From Tetrahymena thermophila SB210 (lineage: Eukaryota > Ciliophora > Oligohymenophorea > Hymenostomatida > Tetrahymenidae), in the NCBI RefSeq assembly GCF_000189635.1, contig NW_002476246.1:1-64000 (forward strand): a stretch of DNA of 64,000 nucleotides, given 5' to 3'. The notes below the pieces were generated by a model that was given only the letters and a program-made list of their open reading frames with translations, was not told the DNA's origin and did no database searches. Position 1 is the first letter of the stretch. Each line of letters starts with the position of its first letter. Shown one piece after another: positions 36,380 through 49,574 of the stretch. Made by a program: the position numbers and the translations under genes.

Positions 36380-38935
36380 ATGAATTTTAATTCGAAAAAT
36401 AAATATTCTGAATGGCTTCGAAGTAAAGAATTTGAACTAAAAAATAATTCTAATATAGCAAATGAAAGTTATCTAATTAATTAACAAAATATTTTAGTTC
36501 ATACAGCTCCTTTAAAAAATTTTGTTTCAGGTCTTTAATCAAATAAATCATTTGATGACTTTTCAAGGGTATTATTTTTACCAAGTCATCTCTATGAAAA
36601 TAAGTCTTATAATATAAAAGTCTAAGACAAAACAATTGACTTGCTATAATGTATGTATGTCATCACGCATTAAAAAGGATTTAATAAATTGGTTTTCATA
36701 TAACTCTAGAATTTTATTGACTATAATTAAGATTTACCTATTTAAAAGTTTGATACAATTTAAAATTCTGATGATTTAGAAATTTAAGCTGGAATACTTG
36801 GGGAAAAGTATATTATATTAGCTATTTAATCAAGCTAATAAATTGACATAAAGATACTAAATTTAGACCTAACCTTGCTTTTTGAATATCAAAAAGAGCA
36901 TATTATGGATTAATTTGTGATTAATTTTGTTAATAGAAGTTTCCATTATTTTGATAGTTAAATAGATTATTATGAACCAGGTATTATTTACTTCCTAGGA
37001 ACTTAATTGGTAGTGAGAATTGACTTAAATTAGAAATCAGCAATTACAAAGGTTTTTGGAGATTGTTCAAAAATATTACTGAGATTGATGCCTGTTACAT
37101 AAAGTGAGTTTAAATACTACTTCAAAAGTTGTAAAAGTGAAAAATTAGTAGGCTATTATAATAACAGCTTAGAATTTTTAATCTTATTTGTAATTATGGA
37201 TAATATAATTTATCAATTAAATATGAATAATTTAGAAATAATTAGATAAACTAGAATTTAGAATTTAAAAGCAAGCGATTTTAAATAGCAGATCATTTAA
37301 GCTTTTGCTCTACCTATTTAAATCAAGGATCGTCACAGAAAAAAATTTTCAAAATGGACTTTTTTAATTCAATAGAAAAATTCAAATTCTGAAACACTTC
37401 ATTGGAAATATAGTTTCTGTGATTGGAGAGAATAATCTCTGTTTATAAGAGAAAAGCAGTAAAAATTTAAACTCGATTTCTTTACTCCTAATTTAATTAC
37501 TTAAAGAATATTTATCCATAAGAATAGTATATTTCAATTATTTCAAGAATAATATATAAGTACTACTACTTATTAAAGGGAAGACTCTTTAGCTTGGTTA
37601 AAGATCTAGATAGAAAAGAAAAAGGGTGAGAAAAATTATTCTTAGAATATTCTTCTTAACAACTAAAAAGAAATCATCTACCCTTCTTAAAACTATTTCA
37701 TTTAGCATTTCCTTCACCCAATACTTTACAAAAATGAGTTAACATATCCTTGCTATATGATAAAACAGCCTCAGTAAGATATTCATTATCCTGGTAACAT
37801 TATTGGTTTTCACTCTTTCAAAGATCAAGCTTAGAAGCAAGTTTAATACTAAGTTAAATAGTTGAATAGTTCTGATTATCAAGCACTATAAGATAAAGGT
37901 ATAAAATTCCTCACCTTCTAAGGTGATTAAAAAATTATACTTTGTAAATTCGATTAAAATCAGATTACAACATAATATTTTGATCTTCCTTTGCAAGATG
38001 ACTAAAAAATCAAAGATTATTTCTTTAATCAAAGTAGCTTTGAATAAATTTTTTTAACAGAATAAAATGAAACTATATAATTGAATTCATATTCATTATA
38101 AGTAGAAGGATATTAGTTTTCTTAATTTGTTCAATTAAAAAAAGAAATTAAATGTTATTCGGAGTTTACATTAGATAGACAAACCAACGATTTATATTTA
38201 CCAATGATTTATCGTAATGGATAAAATAAATACTTTGGAATTTTTGACATAAATAAAAAGTAGATAATTTCAAATACCATTCAAAGAGCAAAATATACAA
38301 AAGGCTTACTTTCTCATTATGATGAAAATAAAAAACTATTTACATTACTTTTTTTCAAAAGTGTACTTGAAAAGACTTATCTATTTTTTTATTAACTAAA
38401 TATGAAAAACTTTAATTTTAAGCTTGTAAATATGCACTTATTTTAAAATAGATTCTATATAGACTAAACTTATTTGTGCCTTAATGTTAAGAATAATACC
38501 TTTAATGTGTTAATAAAATACCATTACCATAACGATGGTATCTTCAAATTTAATGAAAGGAAGAAATTTGAGTTCAAAAAACTGATAAAAAGCCATTTGA
38601 ATATTGAAAATTATAATTACTAAGATTGGTATGTAAGATCAGACGCATTTTAATGCAATTTCCTAAAAAACCAATAAGGATCCTAAAAAATACTCTGTTT
38701 AGATCTTTTTCGATCACTTAATTATGCATTCCGAACAAATCTTTGTGTCTATGATGTGAAATGTAGTTCAGTTTAGCTTATAAATTTAGATTTCATAACA
38801 CAAGAAGATTATTAATAATAACAAGGATTAGATGGTCCTAATATTTTACACATACGCATCAATTAGTTAAAAACAGGAGAAGTTTTTATACATTATGGAA
38901 CCAACCAAATTAAAATTCTAAAACAATTATTTTGA
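36380..38935 (+). CDS. Single-exon 851-residue protein, family not recognised
   Basis: One open frame from ATG 36380 to TGA 38933-38935, 851 residues, with composition and codon use clearly different from the flanking spacer. It starts MNFNSKNKYSEWLRSKEFEL. No signal peptide or convincing membrane helix is seen. Much of it alternates short hydrophobic strands with polar turns, e.g. KYIILAIQSSQQIDIKILNL, GIIYFLGTQLVVRIDL, NDLYLPMIYRNGQNKYFGIF and, at the end, TGEVFIHYGTNQIKILKQLF. That pattern would suit a beta-rich fold such as a propeller, but I cannot name repeats or a family. No intron. It is divergently placed relative to LRR gene 5 and in the same direction as LRR gene 6. Confidence 0.85.
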
Positions 38936-39820
38936 TTTCATTAAAGTATAACCTTAAATTGATATTAATGTTTGATAAAAATACATTAAATTTTTAAGTT
39001 TTTTAGATAGATAAATGGTTGATTGGTTGATTACTTTTTTAATAAAGAAACAAACAAACAAAAAATACAATTTTATAATTTTTTTATATTTATATTTTAT
39101 ATGTCATATGAATGCATAACTTTAAAAAATAATCTTTCTAAATTTTCATCCATCAATAATACTTTCAAAAATATTTAAAACTCAAAATCTCTTAGGCCTT
39201 AAAATACATAGATTTAGAGTAATAAATCATGCCTTTTTCGAAATTAAATTTAACAACATTTGATTTTAATCAATTATTTTTATTTTGAAATTCCATTTTT
39301 TTTAAATTTTCTTATTGCTATTCTCTGATAAATTTAAAAGTTCTAAATATTATAAATATCAAGCTTAATAAATTATTCATTCAATAAATAAATTGAACAC
39401 GCATAATTAATAGTTAAACAAAATAGATATTGTAAATAAATAATTTGATAAATAAATTTAATTTTTAATATAAGTATTATATATAGTAGAGTTCAACTTT
39501 GTTTTTCTAAATAAAAATTAAAATAAAATAAAAAAAATAAATATGTATAAATACGTCAAAAATTTCTTTTATTCTAATGAGTTCATATTTTCATTACCGT
39601 TTATGTACAATCCCTAGTTAATACTTTATTTTTAAGTAGACATTTAAAATAGAATTATTAAGATAAGATAATGAATGTCACACTAACTTTTTTGTGATTT
39701 CTCAAACTAAAGACAAATTTATAAATTAATATAATTTACTTGTTATTATTCACTTATAATTAATTAAATTTCCATAAATTTCTATTCAATATTTTAATAT
39801 TTATTTTTGAAAAAAAAGAA
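38936..39820. other. Intergenic and LRR gene 6 upstream region
   Basis: AT-rich, no ORF. The last ~200 bases are the conserved LRR upstream flank, nearly collinear with 44380-44580. Confidence 0.55.
39620..39800 (+). promoter_or_regulatory. Conserved upstream block of LRR genes (copy 6)
   Basis: atttttaagtagacatttaa, tagaattattaagataagat, aatgaatgtcacactaac and ttttttgtgatttctc, then ttaaatttccataa. About 20-200 nt before the ATG at 39821. Copies 6 and 7 are alike over the whole stretch. Confidence 0.5.
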
Positions 39821-42800
39821 ATGATATAATAGATTAAATATTTCAAATTAGAAGAAGTAATTATTTATTTATTTTTTTATCAATATACTTTAAATTTATT
39901 TTTATTTAAAAAAAGTTTATTAACTCTTCACTTTAATCTCATTAAGTTCTTCATATTGATCTGAGGTATATTTATTTTATAAAAATTATAAATATTAATA
40001 TTTTCAATATATTTAACTTTCAGTTTATTTAAATTATTTTTATAAAAGAAATTATCACCTATATTCATTCATTTTATTTATACAAATGCTTTTTAGTTAT
40101 TTTAACTTAATTTTTAATTTAAAATTGATTACCCATTTTTTACTATTTTATATTTTTTATATATTTTTTTCCTTATAAAACCTGTGCTTAATAAAAACAG
40201 TTTATAAATTTTTGCTTGAGATATTTTTTGTTATAAAAATGAATTTAAAACAATATTACCATTCTAATTTGTTTATTAGCTGTTTATTTGATTTATTTTT
40301 TTTGTGCTTGTGTTTTTTTTCTTTATTTATTATTCTTAATTTAACTCATTTATTTATTTTCAACATTTACTTTTATTATTTATTTATTAATTAATTCATT
40401 TCTTATTATTTCATATTTTTTCTTCATTTATTTGTAAATAACTAATTAATTATTTATTTTTTCTTCAATATTTAAAAAGTTATCAAGAAATTGGTGAATA
40501 AGGTGCATCAGTCTTAGGTTCTGCTTTAGCAAATTGTATTGACATCTCAGATTTGGCACTTTCTCTTAGGTAAAAATAGTTTATTTATTTTGGATTGAGA
40601 TATTTTTCCTTATTAAAATGAATTTAAAACAAAAAAACTCTTTTAATTTGTTTTTTAGCTTTTTTTTTGAATTACTTTTCTTTTTTTTTCTTTATTTTAC
40701 TTTTCATTTCACATTATTTCTTCATTTTTTCCTTCTTAATAACTAATTAATTTTATATTTTTTCTTCAATATTTAAAAAGTTGCAATTAAATAGGTGATT
40801 AAAGTGCATTAGGTTTAGCTTCTGCTTTAGAAAATTGCACTAATATCTAAAATTTGAAACTTGATCTTGGGTAAAAACAGTTTATATATTTTGGATTGTG
40901 ATATTTTTCTTTATAATAATGAATTTAAAATAATATATCTCATTCATTAAATTTGTTTTTAGCCGTTTATTTAATTTACTTTTCTTTTAATTTTATTATT
41001 GTACTTCTGTTTTTTCTTCGTTATCTTTCTTAATTTAACTATTTTGCTTATTTTTAACATTTATTATATTATTTATTAATTCAGTTCTTATTATTTGATA
41101 TTTTTTCTTCATTTTTTCCTTTTAAATAACTAATTAATTATAAATTTTTTCTTCAATATTTCAAAAGTAGGAATTAAATTGGTGCAATAGGTGCATCAGG
41201 CTTAGGTTCTGCTTTAGCAAATTGTACTAATATCTCAAATTTGACACTTGATCTTAGGTAAAAACAGTTTATTAGTTTCGGATTGTGATATTTTTCCTTT
41301 AAAAATGAATTTAAAATTATTCTTTATTTTACTTTTCAATTCTTATTATTTCATATATTTTCTTCATTTTTTCCTTTTCTAAACAACTAATTAATTATAT
41401 ATTTTTTATTATATATTTAAAAAGCTACAATTAAATTGGTGCAACAGGTGCATCAGGCTTAGGTTCTGCTTTAACAAATTACACTAATCTCTCAAGTTTA
41501 ATACTTGATCTTTCGTAAAAACAGTTTATTTGTTTTGGATTGTGATATTTTCCTTATAAAAATGAATTTAAAATAATATAACTCTTTGAATTGGTTTATT
41601 AGCTCTTTATTTGATTTACTTTTCTTTTTCTTTTTTTTGTAGTTCTGTTTTTTCTTCTTCTATCTTTCTTAATTTAAGTCATTTTTTTATTTTTAATATT
41701 TGCTTTTATTACTTATTAATTCATTTTGTAATATTTCATATTTTTCTTCATTTTCTGTGTAAATAACTAATTAATGATATATTTTTTCTTCAATATTTAA
41801 AAAGTGAGAATTAAATTGGTGCAACAGGTGCATCAGGATTAGGTTCTGGTTTAGGAAATTGTATTAATCTCTCAAATTTGACAGTTGCTCTTAGGTAAAA
41901 ATAGTTTATTTGTTTTGGATTGAGATATTTTTCCTTATTAAAATGAATTTAAAACAATTTACTCTCTTAATTTGTTTATAAGCTATTTATTAGAATTAAT
42001 TTTCTTTATTTCTTTATTTTACTTTTCATTTCTTATTATTTCATATTTTTTATTCATTTTTTCCTTCTGAATAACTCATTAATTATATATTTTTTTTTGA
42101 ATATTTAAAAAGTTACAATTAAATTGGTGATTAAGGTTCATCAGGCTTAGTTTATGCTTTAGCAAATAATATTAATCTCTAAAATTTGGCACTTCTTCTT
42201 AGGTAAAAACAGTTTATTTGTTTTGGATTGTAATATTTATCCTTATAAAAATGAATATAATACAATATAAGTATTTTAATTTACTTATTAGCTGTTTACT
42301 TGATTTACTTTTCTTTTTCTTTTTATTGTACTTGTGTTTTTTCCTCATCTGCCTTTATTTATTTTAAATATTTGCTTTTGTTACTTATTTATTCATTTCT
42401 TATTATTCCATTTTTTTTAATAATTTTTTCCTTCTAATTAACTAATTAATTAAATATTTTTCTTCAATATTTAAAAAGCAATAATTAAATTGGTGACTAA
42501 GGTGCATCAAGCTTAGGTTCTGCTTTAGCAAATTGCACTAATATCTCAAATTTGACACTTGATCTTGGGTAAAAATAGTTTATTTGTTTTGGATTGTGAT
42601 ATTTTTCCTTTAAAAATGAATTTAAAATAATATAGCTCTTTTAATTTGTTTATTAGCTATTTATTTATTTGATTTATTTTTCTGTTTATTTTTTATTTTA
42701 CTTGTGTTTTTTCTTTTTTTTCCTTCTTAATTTAACTCTTTTGTTTATTTTTAATATTTATATTAATTATTTATTAATTCTTTTCTTATTATTTCATATA

Positions 42801-43944
42801 TTTTCTTCATTTTTTCCTTTTCTAATTAACTAATTAATTATAATTTTTTATACAATATTTAAAAAGCTACAATTAAATTGGTGATTAAGGTGCATTAGGC
42901 TTAGGCTCAGCTTTAAAAAATTGCACTTATCTCTCAAATTTGACACTTGACCTTGGGTAAAAGCAGTTTATTTGTTTTGGATTGTGATATTTTTCCTTAT
43001 AAGGAATTTTTAATAATAGAGCTCTTTTAATTTGTTTATTAGTTGTTTATTTGATTTACTTTTCTTTTTCTTTTTTATAGTACTTATGTTTTTTTTTTCA
43101 TCTATCTTTCTTAATTTAACTCACTTTTTTATTTTTAATAATTGCTTTTATTATTAATTCATTTCATATTTTTTCCTTCTAAATAACTAATTAATTTTTT
43201 TTATTCTTCAAAATATAAAAAGTGGAAATAAAATGGGTGATTAAGGTGCATCAGACTTAGGTTTTGCTTTAGCAAATTGCATTAATCTTTAAAATTTGGC
43301 ACTTCTTTTAAAGTAAAAATAGTTTATTCGTTTTGGATTGTGATATTTTTCTTTATAGAAATAAATTTAAAACTATTTAACTCTTTTAATTTGTTTTAAT
43401 CTGTTTTTTTGAAATACTTTTCTTTTTTTTTTATTGTACTTTTTTTTCTGTCTAAATTTAACTTATTTGTTTATTTTCAACATTTCATTTTATTATTTAT
43501 TAATTCATTTCTTATTATTTCATATTTTTTAATAATTTTTTCCTTCAAAATAACTAATTTATTTTTTATTTTTTCTTCAATATTAAAAAAGTTACAACAA
43601 AATTTGTGTAATAGGTGCATCGCGCTTAGGTTCTGCTTTAGCAAATTGCATTAATCTCTCAAATTTGACACTTTTTCTTAAGTAAAAATAGTTTATTTGT
43701 TTTGGATTGTGATATTTTTCCTTATAAAAATGAATTTAAAATAATATTTCTCTTTTTTATTTGTTAATTTGCTTTTTATTTGATTTATTTTTCATTTTCT
43801 TTTTTATTATGCTAATTTTTTTTCTTTTTTTTAATATAATATAAAAGTGAAAACTAAATCGATGAATCATAATAATTGACAGTAAAAAGCACGTGTCTTA
43901 AATCAAAAAGGTTAGTTGTCTTTGAAATATATTTAGATTTATGA
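39821..43944 (+). CDS. LRR cassette protein 6 (10 LRR exons)
   Basis: Exons: 39821-39856 (MIQQIKYFKLEE), 39916-39965 (FINSSLQSHQVLHIDLR), 90-nt LRR exons starting at 40480, 40781, 41168, 41425, 41805, 42113, 42479, 42867, 43223 and 43592, and the tail 43848-43944 (ENQIDESQQLTVKST then CLKSKRLVVFEIYLDL, TGA). Total 1083 nt, 360 residues,  intact. Repeats read near NQIGATGASGLGSALANC then TNLSNLTLDL. Introns are almost as alike as exons, starting GTAAAAACAGTTTATTTG and ending TTCTTCAATATTTAAAAAG, showing that the copied unit is exon plus intron. A fossil exon lies in the long second intron near 40180. Closest relative is gene 7, directly downstream in the same orientation. Confidence 0.88.
40181..40215 (+). 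pseudogene. Fossil LRR exon end
   Basis: cttaataaaaacagtttata keeps the intron start of the family but with donor AT instead of GT, and no exon body precedes it. It is in the position of the first LRR of gene 6, matching the fossil at 44897-44930 in gene 7. Confidence 0.6.
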
Positions 43945-44581
43945 GTGGTCAAATAGGATGAACAAATATAAAATATTTGAATAATAGAAAATAATATGTT
44001 TAATTATATTATATTTTGTAGTAAGATAATATACCCAAAAATATAGATAGATAGATAGATAGATAGATTAATTTATTGTTATTTTTATATTTATGAATAT
44101 CATGTATATTTTGGTAAGTTAATAAATAGCATATTAAATAAATGAAAATTTACAAAAAAAATTTACTTAAACAAATGAATTTTCTAACCTGAGTGAAATT
44201 TTCTAAAAATTTAATTCTGATGGCTCTAAAACACCGTTCTACTTTATACAATATTTAAATTAAAGATCTTATTTGTATAAATAAGAAAATAAATTATTTT
44301 ACAATTTAAATTATTTAAAAGAGCATTAAATTCTGCTTTAAAAACTAAAAGAGTTTGCATTGCAATTATAATCTTTAGTTCCTACAATATTTTTAAGTAC
44401 ACATTTGAAATAGAAATATTAAGATTAAATAATAAATGTTACACTAACTTTTTTGTGATTTATCGAACATAGGCAAATTTATAAATTAATAAAATTTATT
44501 TGTTCTTTTGATTCACTTATAAATAATTAAATTTCCATAAGTTTCTATTCAATATTTTAATCTTTACTTTTGAAAAATAAA
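43945..44581. other. Spacer between LRR genes 6 and 7
   Basis: Begins with 3' flank shared with genes 1, 7 and 8 (aataatatgtttaattatat, ttttgtagtaagata), includes a GATA microsatellite at 44038-44070, and ends in the conserved upstream block. No ORF. Confidence 0.6.
44379..44570 (+). promoter_or_regulatory. Conserved upstream block of LRR genes (copy 7)
   Basis: cctacaatatttttaagtac, atttgaaatagaaatattaa, gattaaataataaatgttac, actaacttttttgtgattt. About 15-200 nt before the ATG at 44582; collinear with copy 6. Confidence 0.5.
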
Positions 44582-47500
44582 ATGATATAATTGATTAAAA
44601 AATACAATAAATTAGAAGAAGTAAATATTTTATTTTTTATCAAAACACTTTAAATTTATTTTTATTAAATAAAAAGTTTATAAACTCTTCACTTTAATCT
44701 CATTAGGTTCTCCATATTGATCTGAGGTATATTTATTTTATAAATATTATTACTATCTATTAATATATAATTTCACTATATTTAACTTTCAGTTTATTTA
44801 AAAATTATTTTTCTAAAAGAAATTACCACCTAAGTTTTAAATTGATTGATTACCCATTTCTTATTATTTTATATTTTTTATTCATTTTTTTACTTATAAA
44901 ACCTTTACTTGATAAAAACAGTTTATAAGCTTTGGGTTGAGATATTTTTAGTTATAAAAATGAAATTAAAACAATAAAGCTCTTTTAATTTGCTTATTAG
45001 TTTTTTATTTGATTTATTTTTTTCTCTTTTTTATTGTGCTCATGTGTTTTTTCTTTATCTATCTTTCTTAATTTAACTCTTTTATTTATTTTCAACTTTT
45101 TTTTTTATTATTTATTAATTCATTTCTTATTATTTCATATTTTTCCTTCTAAATAACAAATTAATTATATATTTTTTCTTCAATATTTAAAAAGTTACAA
45201 TTAAATTGATGCAACAGGTGCATCAAGCTTAGGTACTGCTTTAGCAAATTGCACTAATCTCTCAAATTTGACACTTTATCTTCAGTAAAAATAGCTTATT
45301 AGTTGGATTGTGTGTGATATTTTTCCTTAATAAAAATGAATTTAAAACAATATAAGTCTTTATTTTATTTTATTACTTTTCTATTTCTTTTTTATTTGTG
45401 TTATTTGTTCTTTATCTTTCTTAATTTAAATCATTTGTTTATTTTCTACAATTGTTTTTATTATTCATTAATTTATTTCTTATTATTTCATATTTTTTCA
45501 ATTTAAATAACTAAACAAAAATCTAAATAAAAAGTAAATGAAATCGAAGCAGTAATTGTATATTTTTTCTTCAATATTTAAAAAGTGAGAATTAAATTGG
45601 TGCAACAGGTGCATAAGGCTTATGTTCTGCTTTAGTAAACTGCAGTAATCTCTCAAATTTGACTCTTTCTCTTGGGTAAAAATAGTTTATTTGTTTTGGA
45701 TTGATATTTTATTTTTCCTTATTAAAATGAATTTAAAACAAAATATCTCTTTTAATTTGTTTATTTGCTGTTTTTTGATTTAATTTTTTATTTTACTTCT
45801 ATTTTCTCTTTATCTATCATTTTTAATTTAACCAATTTTAAAATTTTCAACATTTACTTTAATTATTTATTAATTAATCATATTATTTCTTCATTTTTTC
45901 CTTCTAAATAACCAATTAATTGTAAATTTTTTCTTCAAAATTTAAAAAGTAAGAATTAAATTGGTGATTAAGGTTCATCAGGCTTATGTTCTGATTTAGC
46001 AAATTGCAATAATCTCTCAAATTTGACACTTTATCTTACGTAAAAATAATTTATTTGTTTTAAATTGTGATATTTTTCCTTATAAAAATGAATTTAAAAC
46101 AATGTAACTCTTTTAATTAGTTAATAATCTGTTTCTTTGATTTATTTTTCTTTTTCTTTTTGTTGTCCTTGTGTTTTTTTCATCTATCTTTCTTAATCAT
46201 ACTCATTTGTTTATTTTGAACCAATATTTGCTTTTATTATTTATTAATTAATTCATTTCTTATTATTTCATATTTTTTCTGCATTTTTTCCTTTTAAAAA
46301 AGTAACTAATTAATTATATATTTGTTCTTGAATATTTAAAAAGTGAGAATTAAATTAGTGCAACAGGTGCATTAGGTTTAGGTACCGCTTTAGCAAATTG
46401 CACTAATATATCTAATTTGAAACTTAATCTTGGGTAAAAATAAATTATTTGTTTTGGATTGTGATATTTTTCCTTATTAAAATGAATTTAAAACAAAATA
46501 ACTCTTTTAATTTGTTAATTAGTTTTTTATTTGATTTACTTTTCTTTTTTATTTTACTTATGTTTTTTCTTCATTAATCTTTCTTAATTTAACTCTTTTG
46601 TTTATTTTCAATATTTGCTTTTATTATTTATTTATTTATTTATTCACTCATTCATTTCTTATTATTTCATATTTTTTCTTAATTTTTTCCTTTTAAATAA
46701 CTAATTAATAATATATTTTTTCTTCAATATTTAAAAAGTGGGAATTAAATTGGTGCAAAAGGTGCATCAGGCTTAATTTCTGCTTTAGCAAATTGCATTA
46801 ATCTCTCAAATTTGACACTTGATCTTGTGTAAAATCACTTTATTTGTTTTGAATTGTGATATTTTTCTTTATTAAAATGAATTTAAAACAATATAACTCT
46901 TTAAATTTGTTTATGTTTATTTTATTTACTTTTGTTTTTTTTTATTGTACTCGCGCGCGTTTTTTCTTCATTTATCTTTCTTAATTTAACTCTTTTGATT
47001 ATTTTCAACATTTATTTTTACTATTTATTAATTTATTTCTTATTTTTTAATATTTTTTAATATTTTTTCTTCATCTTTTCCTTAAAAATAACCAATTAAT
47101 TATAAATTTTTTCTTCAATATTTAAAAAGTTACAATTAAATTGGTGCAACAGGTGCATCTGGCTTAGGTTCTGCTTTAGAAAATTGCACTAATCTCTCAA
47201 ATTTGACACTTAATCTTGGGTAAAAATAGTTAATTAGTTTTGGATTGTGATATTTTTCCTTTTTAAAATGAATTTAAAACAATAGAAGTCTTTTAATTAG
47301 TTTATTAGCTATTTATTTGATTTACTTTTCTATTTGTTTTTTATTGTACTTCTGTTTTCCCTTATTTATCTTTCTTAATTTAACTCATTTGCTTATTTTT
47401 AACATTTGCTTTTATTATTTGTTAATTAACTTCTTATTATTTCATATATTTTCTTCATTCTTCCATCTAAAAAACTAATTAGTAATATATATTTTCTTCA

Positions 47501-49012
47501 ATATTTAAAAAGTTACAATTAAATTGGTGTAACTGATGCATTAAGTTTAGGTTCTGCTTTAGCAAATTACACTAATCTCTCAAATTGACACTTAATCTTG
47601 GGTAAAAATTTTTTTTTGATTGTGATATTTTTCGTTATTAAAATGAATTAAATTAAAAGAGCTCTTTTAATTTATTTATAAGCTGTTTATTTGAATTACT
47701 TTTCTTTTTCTTTTTTATTGAATTTATGTTTTTTCTTCATTTATCTTTCTTAATATAACTCATTTAATTATTTTCAACATTTGCTTTTATTATTTTTTAA
47801 TTCATTTCATATTTTTTCTTCATTTTTTCCTTCTAAATAACTATTTAAATATATTTTTTCTTCAATATTTAAAAAGTGGGAATTAAATTGGTGATTAAGG
47901 TTCATCAGGTTTAGTTTTTGCTTTAGAAAATTGCATTAATCTCTCCAACTTGACACTTGATCTTAGGTAAAAACAGTTTATTTGTTATGGATTGTGATAT
48001 TTTTCTTTTTTAAAATGAATTTAAAAGAATATAAATACTCTTTTAATTTTTTGATTAGCTGAATTTAATTGATTTGCTTTTTATTTTATTTTTCTTCATC
48101 TATCTTTCTTAATTATACTCATTTGTTTATTTTCAACCAACTTTTGCTTTTATTATTTATTTATTAATTATTATCTTATTATTTCATATTTTTTCTTCAT
48201 TTTTTCCTTCTAAATATCTAATTAATTATTTATTTTTTCTTCAATATTTAAAAAGTGGGAATTAAATTGGTTCAACAGGTGCATCAGGCTTAGGTTTTGC
48301 TTTAGCAAATTGCACTAACCTCTCAAATTTGACACTTAATTTTGGGTAAAAACAGTTTATTTGTATTTGAATTGTTAAATTGTTCCTTATAAAAATGAAT
48401 TTAAAATATTATAACTCTTTTAATTTGTATACTATCTGTTTATTTGATTTACTTTTTTTTTATTGTACTTCTGTTTTTTCTTCTTTATCTTTCTTTATTT
48501 AACTCATTTTTTTTATTTTCCATAATTGATTTTATTATTTTTTATTTCATTTCTTATTATTTCATATTTTATCTACATTTTTTCTTTCTAACTGATTATA
48601 TAATTAATATTATATTTTTTCTTGAATATTTAAAAAGTTACAATAAAATTGGCGATGAAGGTGGATCAGGTTTAGGTTCTGGTTTAGCAAATTGTAATAA
48701 TCTCTCAAATTTGACACTTTATCTTCAGTAAAAACAGTTGTTTGTTTGAGATATATTTCCTTATAAAATGAATTTAAAATAATATAACTCTTTTAATTTT
48801 TTAATATGCTATTATTTGATTTATTTTTCTTTTTCTTTTTTATTCTGCTAATGCTTTTTCTATATTCTAATTTAAATAATAAATAATTTTAATTATATTT
48901 AATTTAATATAAAAGTGACAACTAAATCAATGAATCATAATAATTGACAATAAAAAGCAAGTGTCTTAAATCAAAAAGATTAGTTGTCTTTGAAATATAT
49001 CTCGATTTATGA
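44582..49012 (+). CDS. LRR cassette protein 7 (10 LRR exons, one frameshifted)
   Basis: Exons: 44582-44620 (MIQLIKKYNKLEE), 44677-44726 (FINSSLQSHQVLHIDLR), LRR exons starting at 45195, 45586, 45950, 46344, 46739, 47130, 47513, 47877, 48256 and 48638, and the tail 48916-49012 (CLKSKRLVVFEIYLDL, TGA). All LRR exons are 90 nt except 47513-47601, which is 89: a T is missing from AATTTGACA (here AATTGACA), giving an in-frame TGA at 47586-47588. Either the gene is truncated at that repeat, or the exon is skipped (331 residues, in frame), or it is a sequence error. All else is intact. Repeats and introns are nearly the same as in gene 6. A fossil exon is at about 44897-44930. Confidence 0.8.
44897..44930 (+). 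pseudogene. Fossil LRR exon end
   Basis: cttgataaaaacagtttata corresponds to an LRR exon end CTTGG|GTAAAAACAG with the donor G lost. Homologous to 40181-40215. Confidence 0.6.
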
Positions 49013-49574
49013 TAGAAAAGTGGTGAAAAAAGATGAACGAACAAATATAAAATATTTAATTAATAGAAAATAATATGTTTTATTATATAATATTTTGTAG
49101 TAAGATATAATGTACCCTAAAGTATACAAAGATAGACAGATTGATTTATTATCATTTTTATATTTATGAATAACGAAAAAATGGGGGTTTACACTTTTTT
49201 TTTTAATTTTGGGGTGAATTAATGAGAACTTATAGTATATTAAAATTAATAGAATTTTATCAACATGTGAATATCAATCTTTGATTATTACTATTTATTT
49301 TTATAAGTAAAAATTATTAATAGAAATATTTAGATTTAATAATCAGTGTTACATTAACTTTTAACTTTTTGGGGATTACATTAACTTTTAACTTTTTGGG
49401 GATTTCATTATCTAATAGCAAATTTAAAATTGTTTATTTGATAATTATTTAAATTTATTGGTTCTTTTATGTCTAAATTAATTAGATAAGAGAGATAATT
49501 AATTTATTAATATACTTTTAATTAATTAAATCTTCCTAAATTGTTATTCAATATTTTATAAAAGAGAAAAAAAA
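49013..49574. other. Spacer between LRR genes 7 and 8
   Basis: 3' flank of gene 7 (shared with genes 1, 6 and 8), then the upstream block of gene 8 with an internal 27-bp duplication. No ORF. Confidence 0.6.
49318..49404 (+). promoter_or_regulatory. Conserved upstream block of LRR genes (copy 8) with 27-bp tandem duplication
   Basis: tagaaatatttagatttaat and aatcagtgtt, then acattaacttttaactttttggggatt at 49351-49377 repeated exactly at 49378-49404. The duplicated part covers the conserved acactaactt/acattaactt word. About 170-255 nt before the ATG at 49575. Confidence 0.5.

Noticed and set aside
46951-46960. A CG run (tcgcgcgcgt) in an intron of LRR gene 7
   Set aside because: Odd in this AT-rich DNA, but only about 8 bases long and not repeated in sister introns; too little to interpret.
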